Origin: Opitutales bacterium
GTDB lineage: Bacteria > Verrucomicrobiota > Verrucomicrobiia > Opitutales > UBA2987
DNA: 36,968 bases
Assembly (NCBI GenBank): GCA_021772515.1
Contig: JAJFLU010000050.1
Span: forward strand, 1 to 36,968
Reading direction: 5' to 3'
In this document: piece after piece, positions 16,757-25,019 of the stretch
How the letters are laid out: the number at the start of each line of letters is the position of its first letter
Numbering within the stretch: the first letter of the stretch is position 1
The notes under the pieces: generated by a model
What the model saw: the letters and a program-made list of their open reading frames with translations, nothing else
Database searches by the model: none
Told to the model about the DNA's origin: nothing
Position numbers and translations under genes: made by a program

Positions 16757-17148
16757 AATTGCACACCTTCAGTGTGCTTGAGTTTGGAGGTTGCGGGGGT
16801 GTCCCCGGGTTTTACCTCACCCGGGGCTGACGAATTGCACACCTTCAGTGTGCTGGGGAAGTTTGGTTGTGGGAACGTTGGATTGCATATTTTCAGCGTG
16901 CTTTGGTTTGGGGGTTGAGGGAATCCCCGGGTTTCACCTCACCCGGGGCTGACGAATTACACACCTTCAGTGTGTGAGGTAATTTGGGTTGCGGAACGCT
17001 TGATTGAGCGCCATCAGCGTGCGGGGGGGATTTGGGTTGCGGAACGCTTGATTGAGCGCCATCAGCGTGCGGGGGGATCATTGAGCCGATAGAATCTACG
17101 CTAAATCGATACGTAGCGGGGCTGACGAATTGCACACCTTCAGCGTGC
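16757..17148 (+). repeat. Array of seven palindromic (REP/BIME-like) repeats
   Basis: The unit GCACACCTTCAGTGTGC (6-base stem, 5-base loop) occurs at 16761-16777 and 16837-16853. Variants lie at 16885-16901, 16959-16975, 17006-17022, 17054-17070 and 17132-17148. The copy at 16959 has A at the first and T at the last position, a compensatory change that keeps the pairing. Start-to-start spacing is either 47-48 (three times) or 74-78 bases (three times). In two of the long spacers a second perfect hairpin is inserted: CCCCGGGT/ACCCGGGG at 16803-16826 and 16925-16948. In the third, a CTACG/CGTAG stem (17096-17116) takes its place. GGCTGACGAATT precedes three of the units. The array ends 160 bases before the sugar-binding lipoprotein gene. 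Confidence 0.85.
16982..17077 (+). repeat. Two nearly identical 48-base tandem units inside the array
   Basis: The segment starting ATTTGGGTTGCGGAACGCTT at 16982 is repeated starting at 17030 with almost no change. Each unit ends in a GAGCGCCATCAGCGTGC palindrome and a G-run. This looks like a recent tandem duplication within the palindromic array. Confidence 0.85.
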
Positions 17149-17307
17149 GGGATGATGGTTGAGGAAGTGATACGGTATCAGTATAGTAATCGCCGTGTGC
17201 CGGGGAGGATTCATGTGAGTGGTTTTGCGTCTGTTTCGGTGTTGGCTATGATCGTGCGGATGGCTACCCTGTCAAAAGTGATGAGATCGGCTCAGAGGAA
17301 ATTGGGA

Positions 17308-18657
17308 ATGTTTTGCGCAAAGGTTTTCGCGGGTCTTTTCGTGTTTTTGGTTTTGCTGACCGGTTGTGTAGGCTGCTTTTCTTCGCAAAAAGAAGATTCA
17401 GATAAAGTGGTCATCAACTATTGGGAAAAGTGGTCGGGATTTGAAGGGCGGGCCATGCGGGAAGTGGTCGATGACTTCAATGATTCCCAGGATCGAATAT
17501 TTGTGAACTTTTTGAAAGTCAGCAAGATCGACCGAAAGCTCATGCTCGCGACGGCCGGTGGAAACCCGCCCGATGTAGCCGGTTTATTCTCCTGGATTCT
17601 GCCTGTTTATGTGGAGAACGGAGCCTTGCTGCCACTCGATAAATATGCGCGCGAGGCGGGGATCAGGTCGGACGACTATATCGATATCTTCTGGCAAATG
17701 TGTCGGCATCGGGGGCATTTATGGGCATTGCCGACAACTCCGGCGTCCAATGCGCTTCACTGGAACAAGAAATTATTTCGCGAGGCAGGGCTGGATCCGG
17801 AGCGACCACCACGCACGATTGCCGAGTTGGAGCGTTTTAATGAGCAATTGCTGCGAAGGAGTCCGGTGGGGAAGATTGAAATCATGGGTCATCTGCCGCA
17901 GGAACCGGGTTGGTGGGTGCATCAATGGGGGCGGTGGTTTGGCGGTAGTCTGTGGGACGGTGAGGAGACAGTGACGGCCTATTCGCCGGAAAACCTGGCC
18001 GCGTTTCAGTGGATTGCTAGTTACCCACGCCGGTTTGGGGTGGAAGATTTATTGGCGTTTCGGGATGGATTTGGAAATTTTGCCTCACCCCAGAACGCTT
18101 TTTTTCAAGGACGTGTGGCAATGGTTCTGCAAGGCCCGTGGATGTATAATTTCATTCAAAACTATGCGCCCGAAGATTTTGAGTGGGGGGTGGCACCCTT
18201 TCCGGGTTCGGGAATGGAAAGCGGGGCGTCGGTTACGATTGCCGAGAGCGATGTGCTGGTTATCCCGAAAGGAGCGGCCCATCCGCGCGAGGCTTTCGAG
18301 TTTATCCGCTATGTGAACCGCCGCGAAGTGATGGAAAAGCTCTGCCTGGCTCACCGAAAATTCAGCCCGTTCAAGGAAGTCACGCCCGGTTTCGTGAAGA
18401 AGCACCCCAATCCCTATATCGAGGTATTTATTGAACTGGCGAAAAGCCCGGGAGCGAAATCTCCGCCAAATATGGCAACATGGGCGGAATACCGGGATGA
18501 TCTGATTGCCGCCGCCAATCGGGTGTCCTTACTCGAAGGAACCGCCGAGGAGGTTTTGAGGGAAGTTCAGGAAAGGCAGCAAAAGGCGCTCGATCGGAAG
18601 TCGAAACGGTGGAAGCGGGTGGAGAAACAGCGTATGAAAGAGTGGGACGAGCTATGA
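17308..18657 (+). CDS. Sugar ABC transporter substrate-binding lipoprotein (family 1)
   Basis: A 449-residue extracellular solute-binding protein, the ligand-capturing part of the importer encoded downstream. I chose the ATG at 17308 because AGAGGA lies eight bases upstream and it yields a compact lipoprotein signal (MFCAKVFAGLFVFLVLLTGC) with lipobox LTGC and lipidated Cys20. The longer in-frame start at 17152 abuts the repeat array and adds an implausible N-terminus. Family features include INYWEKWSGFEGRAM, GGNPPDVAGLF, ALPTTPASNALHWNKKLF and FFQGRVAMVLQGPWM. These are typical of proteins that bind di- or oligosaccharides or glycerol-3-phosphate; the exact sugar is unknown. Its stop overlaps the first permease start as ATGA. 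Confidence 0.92.
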   Translation: MFCAKVFAGLFVFLVLLTGCVGCFSSQKEDSDKVVINYWEKWSGFEGRAMREVVDDFNDSQDRIFVNFLKVSKIDRKLMLATAGGNPPDVAGLFSWILPVYVENGALLPLDKYAREAGIRSDDYIDIFWQMCRHRGHLWALPTTPASNALHWNKKLFREAGLDPERPPRTIAELERFNEQLLRRSPVGKIEIMGHLPQEPGWWVHQWGRWFGGSLWDGEETVTAYSPENLAAFQWIASYPRRFGVEDLLAFRDGFGNFASPQNAFFQGRVAMVLQGPWMYNFIQNYAPEDFEWGVAPFPGSGMESGASVTIAESDVLVIPKGAAHPREAFEFIRYVNRREVMEKLCLAHRKFSPFKEVTPGFVKKHPNPYIEVFIELAKSPGAKSPPNMATWAEYRDDLIAAANRVSLLEGTAEEVLREVQERQQKALDRKSKRWKRVEKQRMKEWDEL

Positions 18658-19589
18658 CCGCAATGGAGGGCAAACGCCTGAGGATCGGGCTTCTTTTTAT
18701 CGGGCCGTGGATATTCGGGTTTCTACTTTTGAGTGTATATCCGGTTGTGGCATCGCTCTATTTTTCCCTCTGCGATTACTCCGTTTTATCGCGACCAGTT
18801 TTTATTGGATGGCAAAATTACGGCGATCTCGTGTTCGACGAACTGTTTTGGAAATCGCTTTACAATACCATCGTTTACGCGTCTTTGCTGATACCGCTCG
18901 GGTTTCTGGTTTCGTTCGCGCTGGCCCTTATGCTGAATTTCGATCTGCGGGGCAAGGGAGTGTTTCGGGCCGTAATATTTCTACCTTCGCTGGTTCCGAT
19001 GGTCTGTCTGGCGGTTATCTGGCGATGGATGCTCAATGGGGAATTCGGGCTCGTAAACACGCTGATTTCCCCCTTGGCCACATTCCTGAACGCCTGGATT
19101 GGAACCGATTTTCAACCGCCGAGTTGGCTTCAGGAGGCCGTTTACGCGAAACTGGGGCTGGTTTTGGCCAGTTTGTGGTGTGTCGGCAACGCGGTGGTAA
19201 TTTACCTGGCCGGTTTGCAGGATGTCCCCCGGCATCTCTATGAGGCAGCGGAGATTGATGGGGCCAATTTCTGGCATAAGACACGGCATATCACCATTCC
19301 GGTTGTCTCACCCGTCATTTATTTCAATAGCATCATGGCCTTGATTGGAGCTTTCCAGGTGTTTGCCGTTCCCTATGTAATGATGCGTGGAGGCAATGGC
19401 CCGGATGGGATCGGTGGGCCCGACCGCTCGCTGCTTTTTATCTCAACCTATATCTACCAGAATGCCTTCGATTACTGGAATATGGGCTATGCCTGCGCCA
19501 TCGGGCTCATACTTTTTCTCGTTATTTTGGGATTAACCCTCCTGGCGACGAAAATATCGGCGAACCGGGTTTATTATGCGGGGTCATGA
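18654..19589 (+). CDS. Sugar ABC transporter permease, MalF/UgpA type
   Basis: A 311-residue inner-membrane permease with six predicted helices. The first is IGLLFIGPWIFGFLLLSVYP at about 11-30. The EAA loop that contacts the ATPase is EAAEIDGANFWHKTRHITIP. The ATG at 18654 overlaps the upstream stop by four bases; the open frame 45 bases longer would run into the binding-protein gene. The order binding protein, MalF-type, MalG-type is the standard carbohydrate uptake (CUT1) arrangement. Confidence 0.94.
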   Translation: MTAMEGKRLRIGLLFIGPWIFGFLLLSVYPVVASLYFSLCDYSVLSRPVFIGWQNYGDLVFDELFWKSLYNTIVYASLLIPLGFLVSFALALMLNFDLRGKGVFRAVIFLPSLVPMVCLAVIWRWMLNGEFGLVNTLISPLATFLNAWIGTDFQPPSWLQEAVYAKLGLVLASLWCVGNAVVIYLAGLQDVPRHLYEAAEIDGANFWHKTRHITIPVVSPVIYFNSIMALIGAFQVFAVPYVMMRGGNGPDGIGGPDRSLLFISTYIYQNAFDYWNMGYACAIGLILFLVILGLTLLATKISANRVYYAGS

Positions 19590-20431
19590 GTGTTGCGAGG
19601 AGAAATAGGCGATTGAGGAGGGCGGCTGTGTGGCTGGGGCTTTGTCTGTGCGCACTCTTGTTCTTGGCGCCGTTTGCCTGGATGGTCTCGACCTCCCTGA
19701 AACCCCTCGATGAAACCATGCTTCTGCCGATGAAGTGGTTTCCCGGAAAAATTCAGTGGCACAACTACACGGAAGCGATAGAGGCAATGGGCGACTTTTG
19801 GCTCTATGCCTGGAATACCTTTTACCTTTGTGTCATCACGGTTGCGGGAACCCTGCTCAGCAGCGCCCTGGCGGCCTACGGTTTTTCGCGTATCGAGTGG
19901 AGGGGCCGCGACAAGGTTTTTCTCCTCGCCCTTGCCACCATGATGATACCCTTTCCGGTCATAATGGTTCCGCATTACAGTCTGTTCAAGGCGTTGGGGT
20001 GGATTGGCACATTTAAGCCGTTATGGGTTCCCGCTTTTTTCGCGGGCGCCTTCAATGTGTTTTTGCTGCGACAGTTTTTCATGACAATCCCGAAAGATTT
20101 ATCGGAGGCGGCGCGGATCGATGGCTGCAGTGAGATTCGCATCTTCTGGCAAATAATTCTACCCTTGGCAAAACCGGCGCTGCTGGTGGTGGGCCTTTTT
20201 CAATTTATGTACACCTGGAACGATTTTCTGGGGCCGTTGATTTATCTGACGGACAACAAGGATTTTACCCTCGCCCTAGGGCTTCAGGAATACCAGAGCC
20301 AGGGAGGCGGGACGGAATGGCATTACCTGATGGCTGCCTCGACATTGGTCATTTTGCCCGTGCTGGCCTTATTTTTTGCGACACAGCGATATTTTATCGA
20401 GGGAGTGGCCACCACCGGGGCAAAGAATTAG
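19586..20431 (+). CDS. Sugar ABC transporter permease, MalG/UgpE type
   Basis: A 281-residue inner-membrane permease with a basic N-terminus (MSVARRNRRLRRAAVW) and about six helices. The EAA motif is EAARIDGCSEIRIFWQIILP, and the C-terminus ends with the family-typical ATQRYFIEGVATTGAKN. Its start overlaps the previous stop as ATGA. No nucleotide-binding subunit, glycoside hydrolase or regulator follows: the next gene is convergent. The importer must therefore borrow a shared ATPase (MsiK/UgpC-like) encoded elsewhere. Confidence 0.94.
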   Translation: MSVARRNRRLRRAAVWLGLCLCALLFLAPFAWMVSTSLKPLDETMLLPMKWFPGKIQWHNYTEAIEAMGDFWLYAWNTFYLCVITVAGTLLSSALAAYGFSRIEWRGRDKVFLLALATMMIPFPVIMVPHYSLFKALGWIGTFKPLWVPAFFAGAFNVFLLRQFFMTIPKDLSEAARIDGCSEIRIFWQIILPLAKPALLVVGLFQFMYTWNDFLGPLIYLTDNKDFTLALGLQEYQSQGGGTEWHYLMAASTLVILPVLALFFATQRYFIEGVATTGAKN

Positions 20432-20443
20432 CATCGCCCGCCT

Positions 20444-21031
20444 TCAACGTTTCATCTTCCGGAATCCTTTGTCGCCGATGTCAGGTTCCCGGTAGTTTTC
20501 CAGGTAGGGATATAGCTCCTCGCTGTCGTCGATAACGGAGTACAGGTTTTTCACGGCTGGCTTTGCGAAATTATCTTTATACATACGGTCGAAAAACCTT
20601 AAAAGTGGTTCGTAAAAAGCAAGTGTGTTGATAAAAACGATAGGTCGAGAGTGGTAGCGCAAATATTTGAAGCTCAAGACTTCCAGAATCTCCTCAGCGG
20701 TTCCGACTCCCCCTGGGAGAGCTACAAAGGAGTCCGCATTTTCGTCCATGAACCCCTTGCGATCCCTCATATCATTGGAGACAATGGTTTCATCGGCGAA
20801 ATCAATGACAATGCCGAGTTGGTGAAGCTTTTTGGGAATGATGGCCAAAACTTTTCCCCCGCTCTCTTTCACGGAGTGAGCGAGAATACCCATGAGGCCC
20901 ACATCGCCGCCCCCGAAAACCAGGCGATCTCCACGGCTGCCGATTAATCTGCCCAGCTTTTTCGCCTGTTCCTTGTAAACATAATCCACGGTGTCGCTGG
21001 ATGAGCAATAGACACAAATTGAGCGGTTCAT
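20444..21031 (-). CDS. LOG-family nucleotide 5'-monophosphate phosphoribohydrolase
   Basis: A 195-residue member of the TIGR00730/LOG family. These enzymes release the free base from purine (cytokinin-type or AMP) nucleoside 5'-monophosphates, giving ribose 5-phosphate. Visible are FGGGDVGLMG (39-48), MRDRK (88-92) and the signature PGGVGTAEE (106-114). The ATG at 21031 follows the stop of the upstream permease gene by one base, so the two are probably co-translated. A longer open frame starting inside the permease gene is not family-like. The pairing with a purine-type permease favours a base-recycling role. Bacterial LOG proteins act on several purine nucleotides, so plant-hormone synthesis should not be assumed. 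Confidence 0.9.
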   Translation of the reverse strand: MNRSICVYCSSSDTVDYVYKEQAKKLGRLIGSRGDRLVFGGGDVGLMGILAHSVKESGGKVLAIIPKKLHQLGIVIDFADETIVSNDMRDRKGFMDENADSFVALPGGVGTAEEILEVLSFKYLRYHSRPIVFINTLAFYEPLLRFFDRMYKDNFAKPAVKNLYSVIDDSEELYPYLENYREPDIGDKGFRKMKR

Positions 21032-21032
21032 A

Positions 21033-22742
21033 CTATATTTCGTTGTGTTGTGAGGGGCCTTGGCCGTGTTTGGCTGTGCCAAAGTAATACATGAGAAGGA
21101 GGGTGATCGCGCAAAGCAGGTAGGCCGAGGCGAACTCATAGGGGATCGTCAGCGAGCGCTCTATGAGTCCGTTTCCTGTTTCGAGGCGGAGATTCCAGGG
21201 CAGGTAAAGGTTTCCCGCCGGGAAAACCGAATGGATGAAACCGAAAAAGGACAAAATCCCCGCCAGCAACATAGTCACTGCCGCCCGGTGAATACGGCGG
21301 TCGATAATAAAGGCGACGGCAGAGCCCCAGATCATCGCGGTCAGGATAAAGCCTTGGCCCAGTGTCCCGAGGATGAGAAATTCATCGAGCCAATGGGCGG
21401 GCAGGAGGCTATCCACGTTTTGCGGCAGTAGTGGAGCGCTTTTTTCCATTACTCCTCCAGCCTTCTCCAAATCAATTTGGAGGGTTGAAAAGGCGTCCTG
21501 CATATAGCCGTAGAGACTCCTCAGTTTGACATAGGTGAAATTCAGGACCGACGGAACAATCGCAAAGACGGCGGCCATGATATGCCGGTGTGGGGTCAGA
21601 TTGAAAGTCAGGCGGATCATATCGAAACCGATAAAAATCAGGATGGGTTTGACCGCCGGTCCGGGAATCAAGTCCACAAAAAAACCGATAAGGCCGAACA
21701 TCCCCCCCAATCCCACCGCAAGTCCTGCGGCCAGTGTGTAGCTCGCTCTACCGCCCATTCGTTTGTAGGCGGAATGCCCAAAATAGGGCGTCGATTGGGC
21801 GACTCCTCCGCAAATACCCGCCGCGAAGGTGGCCAGGGCGTCCGTTATGATAATGCTGCGCACACTGTAGGAATCTCCCATCAATTTGGCCGCCTCCACG
21901 ATGTTGATGGAGACGCTGATGACCAAAAACGAAAGCGGAATGGCCATGGGCAGAAACTTCAGGGAATCGCCGAACATGGCCTTCAATCCTCCTGGCTGTG
22001 GTAATGGGAGATGTAGTCCGATACCCTCCAACCCAGGTATTTTGAAAGCCAGGTTCATTCCTTCGAGAGCGCCGGTGAGGCCCATGCCGTAGTAAACCAG
22101 TGTCCCCACCAAGACAGCGGCGGCAGCGCCCGGAATTTTCAGGGGAAAATCAAAATGCCCTATGAGGGTGAACACGATGATGACTAGTGAAAGCAGCCCG
22201 ACAAAGGGCAGTTCGTAAACCCCTATCAATCCCTGCGCGCCCAGCCAGACCAACCCGATTCCCGCTATCGAGCCAACCATGCCCGCGGAGGGAACCATCC
22301 TTTGAATATAGGGGCCGAGGAAGGCGCAAATCGATTTAATCACACCCATCCAAAGCATGGTTCCGATTCCCGTGTACCAGGCGTAATGAGCGGCTTGTTC
22401 GACATCGCCAAAAATTTCCTTGAAGGCCAGAAAAGACGGCCCCAATACGATGATGGCGATCCCCACGGTCGAGGGCATGTCGATTCCCAGCGGCATGGCG
22501 GTAATGTCGTCACGACCGGTCCTGCGGGCCAATCGGAAGGCCAGCCAGGTGTAAACGAGGTCTCCTATGAGCACACCCAAGGCAGTGCCGGGTATGATCC
22601 GTGTATATATGAATTCCCTCGGAAAACCGAAACTGACGAGAATCTCCGAGAGCACAAAGAGATTCACGACATTGTCAAAAAACAAGGCGAAAAAGGCATT
22701 CAGGTCGCCCAATGTGGACCATTTATAGCTGAATTTACTCAT
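21033..22742 (-). CDS. NCS2-type xanthine/uracil permease family protein (paralogue 1)
   Basis: A 569-residue polytopic inner-membrane protein of the nucleobase transporter (NCS2/AzgA-like) superfamily. About twelve to fourteen helices are predicted. The conserved middle block is KLMGDSYSVRSIIITDALAT and GGVAQSTPYFGHSAYKRMGG, equivalent to the substrate/cation region of the family. It is longer than classical UraA/XanQ proteins (about 430-480). The ATG at 22742 gives MSKFSYKWSTLGDLNAFFAL and is preceded by GGTGGGTGA. It is homologous to the permease at 25020-26621. It diverges from the deaminase gene and leads into the LOG gene. The substrate is inferred to be a purine from context. Confidence 0.85.
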   Translation of the reverse strand: MSKFSYKWSTLGDLNAFFALFFDNVVNLFVLSEILVSFGFPREFIYTRIIPGTALGVLIGDLVYTWLAFRLARRTGRDDITAMPLGIDMPSTVGIAIIVLGPSFLAFKEIFGDVEQAAHYAWYTGIGTMLWMGVIKSICAFLGPYIQRMVPSAGMVGSIAGIGLVWLGAQGLIGVYELPFVGLLSLVIIVFTLIGHFDFPLKIPGAAAAVLVGTLVYYGMGLTGALEGMNLAFKIPGLEGIGLHLPLPQPGGLKAMFGDSLKFLPMAIPLSFLVISVSINIVEAAKLMGDSYSVRSIIITDALATFAAGICGGVAQSTPYFGHSAYKRMGGRASYTLAAGLAVGLGGMFGLIGFFVDLIPGPAVKPILIFIGFDMIRLTFNLTPHRHIMAAVFAIVPSVLNFTYVKLRSLYGYMQDAFSTLQIDLEKAGGVMEKSAPLLPQNVDSLLPAHWLDEFLILGTLGQGFILTAMIWGSAVAFIIDRRIHRAAVTMLLAGILSFFGFIHSVFPAGNLYLPWNLRLETGNGLIERSLTIPYEFASAYLLCAITLLLMYYFGTAKHGQGPSQHNEI

Positions 22743-22858
22743 TGATTCACCCACCCATCATCGTAAATAAAAATGGAATCAACCATGACAATTGCCCTTG
22801 GTAGTCAACGTTATGTGAATTATTTGCGTTTGTATTTGCTTGCCACGGAGGGCGAATA
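22743..22858. promoter_or_regulatory. Shared divergent control region of permease/LOG and deaminase/oxygenase
   Basis: A 116-base gap between two outward-facing operons must contain both promoters. The right side ends in a strong ribosome-binding site (GGAGGG at 22847-22852, seven bases before the deaminase ATG). No purine-riboswitch consensus and no clear palindrome was seen. Divergent placement suggests co-regulation of uptake and catabolism. Confidence 0.5.
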
Positions 22859-23896
22859 ATGAGAAATGACTACACTGATTTTATTATGCCCTATCAAGCT
22901 GATTCTGAACTGCGGGACTTTGTCCAGAGCCTTCCAAAAACTGAAACGCATTTGCATATAGAGGGCGCCTGTCCGGTGGAGATGCTGCGCAGGGTGGACC
23001 CCTCCAAAGTCTCTCCGCCGCCGCCCTTTTGGGCGGATGATTATCGCTACGACAGTTTTGATACGTTCATGAAAATGTTTCGGTCGTATGCGGGCGAGGT
23101 ATTCACCTCGGCGGAAAAATACTATGAGGCCGCCCAAATCATCTTGGGTAAATGCCATGAGCAGAATGTCCGCTATGTGGAGACCAGCTTCCATTCGGGA
23201 ATTTTTGAATATATCGAGGACGATGGCCCGACCGTTATTCGGGCAATCAAGGAAGGAGCGCCGAAAGGAATGGAGGTTCGGGTTTTTATGGGAATTGGGC
23301 ACGATGCCTATGTGGGTTTGACCAAGGAAGCCATCGACGATTGCCATAATTGGGAGGAGCTTGCCGGTGTCGATCTGCATGGACCGGAAGATTTACCGAT
23401 AGAGGATTGGACACCGGAAATCTGGGCTCGCACCCGCGCCGCAGGGAAGTTCAACAAAGCCCATGCGGGTGAGTTCATGGGTTCCGATTTTGTTGAAAGA
23501 ATGATCGATGAATTGAAGGTGAGCCGTATAGAGCATGGCGTGCGATCCGTCGAAGATCCCGCATTGGTTGCCCGATTAGTCCGCGAAAAGGTGGGTTTGG
23601 ATGTTTGCCCGATCAGTAACGTAAAACTGGCGGTCAAAGGCATTCCTGAAATGTCCGCCCACCCGATACGCGAATTGTTTGACGCCGGGGTCATCGTAAC
23701 ACTCAACTCGGACGACCCCTTCTTTTTTGGCAATACCCTGAGCGAAGAATATTACGCGCTCTATCAGGATTTGAATTTTACCAAGACAGAGCTATTGCAA
23801 ATCGCCCGAAACGGTTTCAATGTATCGCTCTGGGATAGCCCGGAAAAAGACGCCTGTCTGGCCCAACTGGATGCCATCGAATCGAATTTGAAATAA
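22859..23896 (+). CDS. Adenine/adenosine deaminase family enzyme
   Basis: A 345-residue zinc amidohydrolase of the adenosine deaminase family. Metal and catalytic residues are all placed: H31 and H33 (TETHLHIEG), H202 and E205 (AHAGE), H226 (RIEHGVRS), D285 and D286 (NSDDP). The block CPISNVKLAVKGIPEMSAHP followed by LNSDDPFFFG is closer to the adenine deaminase (Aah1/PA0148-like) pattern than to classical adenosine deaminase, where NTDDP is common. The product would be hypoxanthine (or inosine). Deamination of other N6-substituted purines is also possible. A strong Shine-Dalgarno supports the start. The gene is followed after 24 bases by a Rieske oxygenase. Confidence 0.9.
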   Translation: MRNDYTDFIMPYQADSELRDFVQSLPKTETHLHIEGACPVEMLRRVDPSKVSPPPPFWADDYRYDSFDTFMKMFRSYAGEVFTSAEKYYEAAQIILGKCHEQNVRYVETSFHSGIFEYIEDDGPTVIRAIKEGAPKGMEVRVFMGIGHDAYVGLTKEAIDDCHNWEELAGVDLHGPEDLPIEDWTPEIWARTRAAGKFNKAHAGEFMGSDFVERMIDELKVSRIEHGVRSVEDPALVARLVREKVGLDVCPISNVKLAVKGIPEMSAHPIRELFDAGVIVTLNSDDPFFFGNTLSEEYYALYQDLNFTKTELLQIARNGFNVSLWDSPEKDACLAQLDAIESNLK

Positions 23897-23920
23897 AGCA
23901 ATTAGAAGGGAAAAATCGTT

Positions 23921-24982
23921 ATGAGCCTGCAAGTTTCCTCCCCCACCGAGATACCGGTCACTCTGCCCCGGAATTGCACTTTCAAGGAATCGGATTGGCG
24001 GGTGCTGGCCAACTTCTGGTATCCGTTGGCCTTCAGTGAGGAAATTCAGGATAAACCGCTGAACCGCATCCTTCTGGATGAAGATTTGATTGCCTACCGA
24101 ACGACCGGCGGAGAGGTTGTCGTGGCGAAAAACCTCTGTGTCCACCGGGGAACGCCCCTGAGTCTTGGCTGGCAGGAAGGGGACGAACTGGTTTGCGCCT
24201 ATCATGGGTTTCGCTATGGGCGGAACGGTGATTGCACGTTGGTCCCCGCCCAACCCGATTTGCCTGTCCCCAAAAAATTATGCCTGCAAACCTATCTTTC
24301 GGTCGAGCGGTACGGGATTATCTGGACATGCCTTTCGGGCCAACCCGCAGCCGATCTGCCCGATTGGCCGGAAGCGGAGGATAAAGATTTTCGCCGCCTG
24401 CATATTGACCCGGTCGAGTGGAATTCATCGGCAGGCAGGCAGGTGGAAAATTTCCTCGATGTGGGGCATTTTTCCTGGATACATGTCGGCACATTTGGAA
24501 ACAGGGAATGTCCCGAGGTTCCCCTTTACGAAGTGGAAAAAAATGAGCAGGGGTTTCATGCCGAATATCCCTATCAAGCCAGCAATCCAGACCATTCTGT
24601 TTTAAAAAGTGATAGAGACGACGGCACCATCCAGCGCTGGATGATTTACGATCTCACGTTTCCATTTTCCTGCCGCCTGAATGTCCGTTATGGCGAAGGG
24701 CAGACCCATGGTATTTTCGACAGCGCGGTGCCGGTTTCCCGGAAAAAGGTACGCATATTCTTTTTTATCGCTCGAAATTTCGACCACCATATTCCATCCG
24801 AAGATTTGCTCAATTGGGAGCGGGGTATTTTGGCCGAAGACAAACCGATTGTGGAAAATCAGCGACCGGAGGAACTGCCCCTCGATCTGAGCGAGGAATT
24901 TCATATCCGCTCGGACCGCATGGCCACCGCCTACCGAACCGGTTTGCAGAAACTGGGGCTGGGCAAAGAGTTCTCGGCCTGA
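23921..24982 (+). CDS. Rieske non-heme iron oxygenase, alpha subunit
   Basis: A 353-residue oxygenase. The Rieske [2Fe-2S] ligands are C73/H75 (CVHRG) and C92/H95 (CAYHG). The mononuclear iron site has H183, H188 and probably D307, with the bridging D180 in NFLDVGHFSWIH. The start follows AGAAGGG. Architecture and size match the group containing vanillate O-demethylase, methylxanthine N-demethylases and HpxD, the Klebsiella oxygenase needed for hypoxanthine use. Directly downstream of a purine deaminase and flanked by purine-type permeases, a purine substrate is the most economical guess. No ferredoxin reductase partner is encoded nearby, so electrons must come from elsewhere. Confidence 0.9.
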   Translation: MSLQVSSPTEIPVTLPRNCTFKESDWRVLANFWYPLAFSEEIQDKPLNRILLDEDLIAYRTTGGEVVVAKNLCVHRGTPLSLGWQEGDELVCAYHGFRYGRNGDCTLVPAQPDLPVPKKLCLQTYLSVERYGIIWTCLSGQPAADLPDWPEAEDKDFRRLHIDPVEWNSSAGRQVENFLDVGHFSWIHVGTFGNRECPEVPLYEVEKNEQGFHAEYPYQASNPDHSVLKSDRDDGTIQRWMIYDLTFPFSCRLNVRYGEGQTHGIFDSAVPVSRKKVRIFFFIARNFDHHIPSEDLLNWERGILAEDKPIVENQRPEELPLDLSEEFHIRSDRMATAYRTGLQKLGLGKEFSA

Positions 24983-25019
24983 GAACTGCTGCCGGGTTTT
25001 CGCCAAGGCCTGTTGTTGA

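Noticed and set aside
16893..17135. Minus-strand open frame with repeated PPHADGAQSSVPQP
   Set aside because: It is only a translation of the palindromic DNA repeats; repeat units are conserved as DNA hairpins, not as codons.
16741..17150. CRISPR array
   Set aside because: Repeats are 17 bases, variable, partly palindromic and separated by non-unique G/T-rich spacers with their own repeats; no cas gene is present.
17152..17307. Longer N-terminus of the sugar-binding protein
   Set aside because: The ATG at 17308 has a well-spaced AGAGGA and gives a textbook lipoprotein signal, whereas the longer version would hide the signal behind 52 residues starting beside the repeat array.
20444..21031. 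Cytokinin (plant hormone) biosynthesis locus
   Set aside because: The LOG protein alone does not show this: no isopentenyl transferase (Ipt/MiaA-like) gene is nearby, and bacterial LOG enzymes act on ordinary purine nucleotides too.
22743..22858. Purine riboswitch upstream of the permease or deaminase
   Set aside because: The gap is short and lacks the conserved core and pairing pattern of the purine riboswitch.
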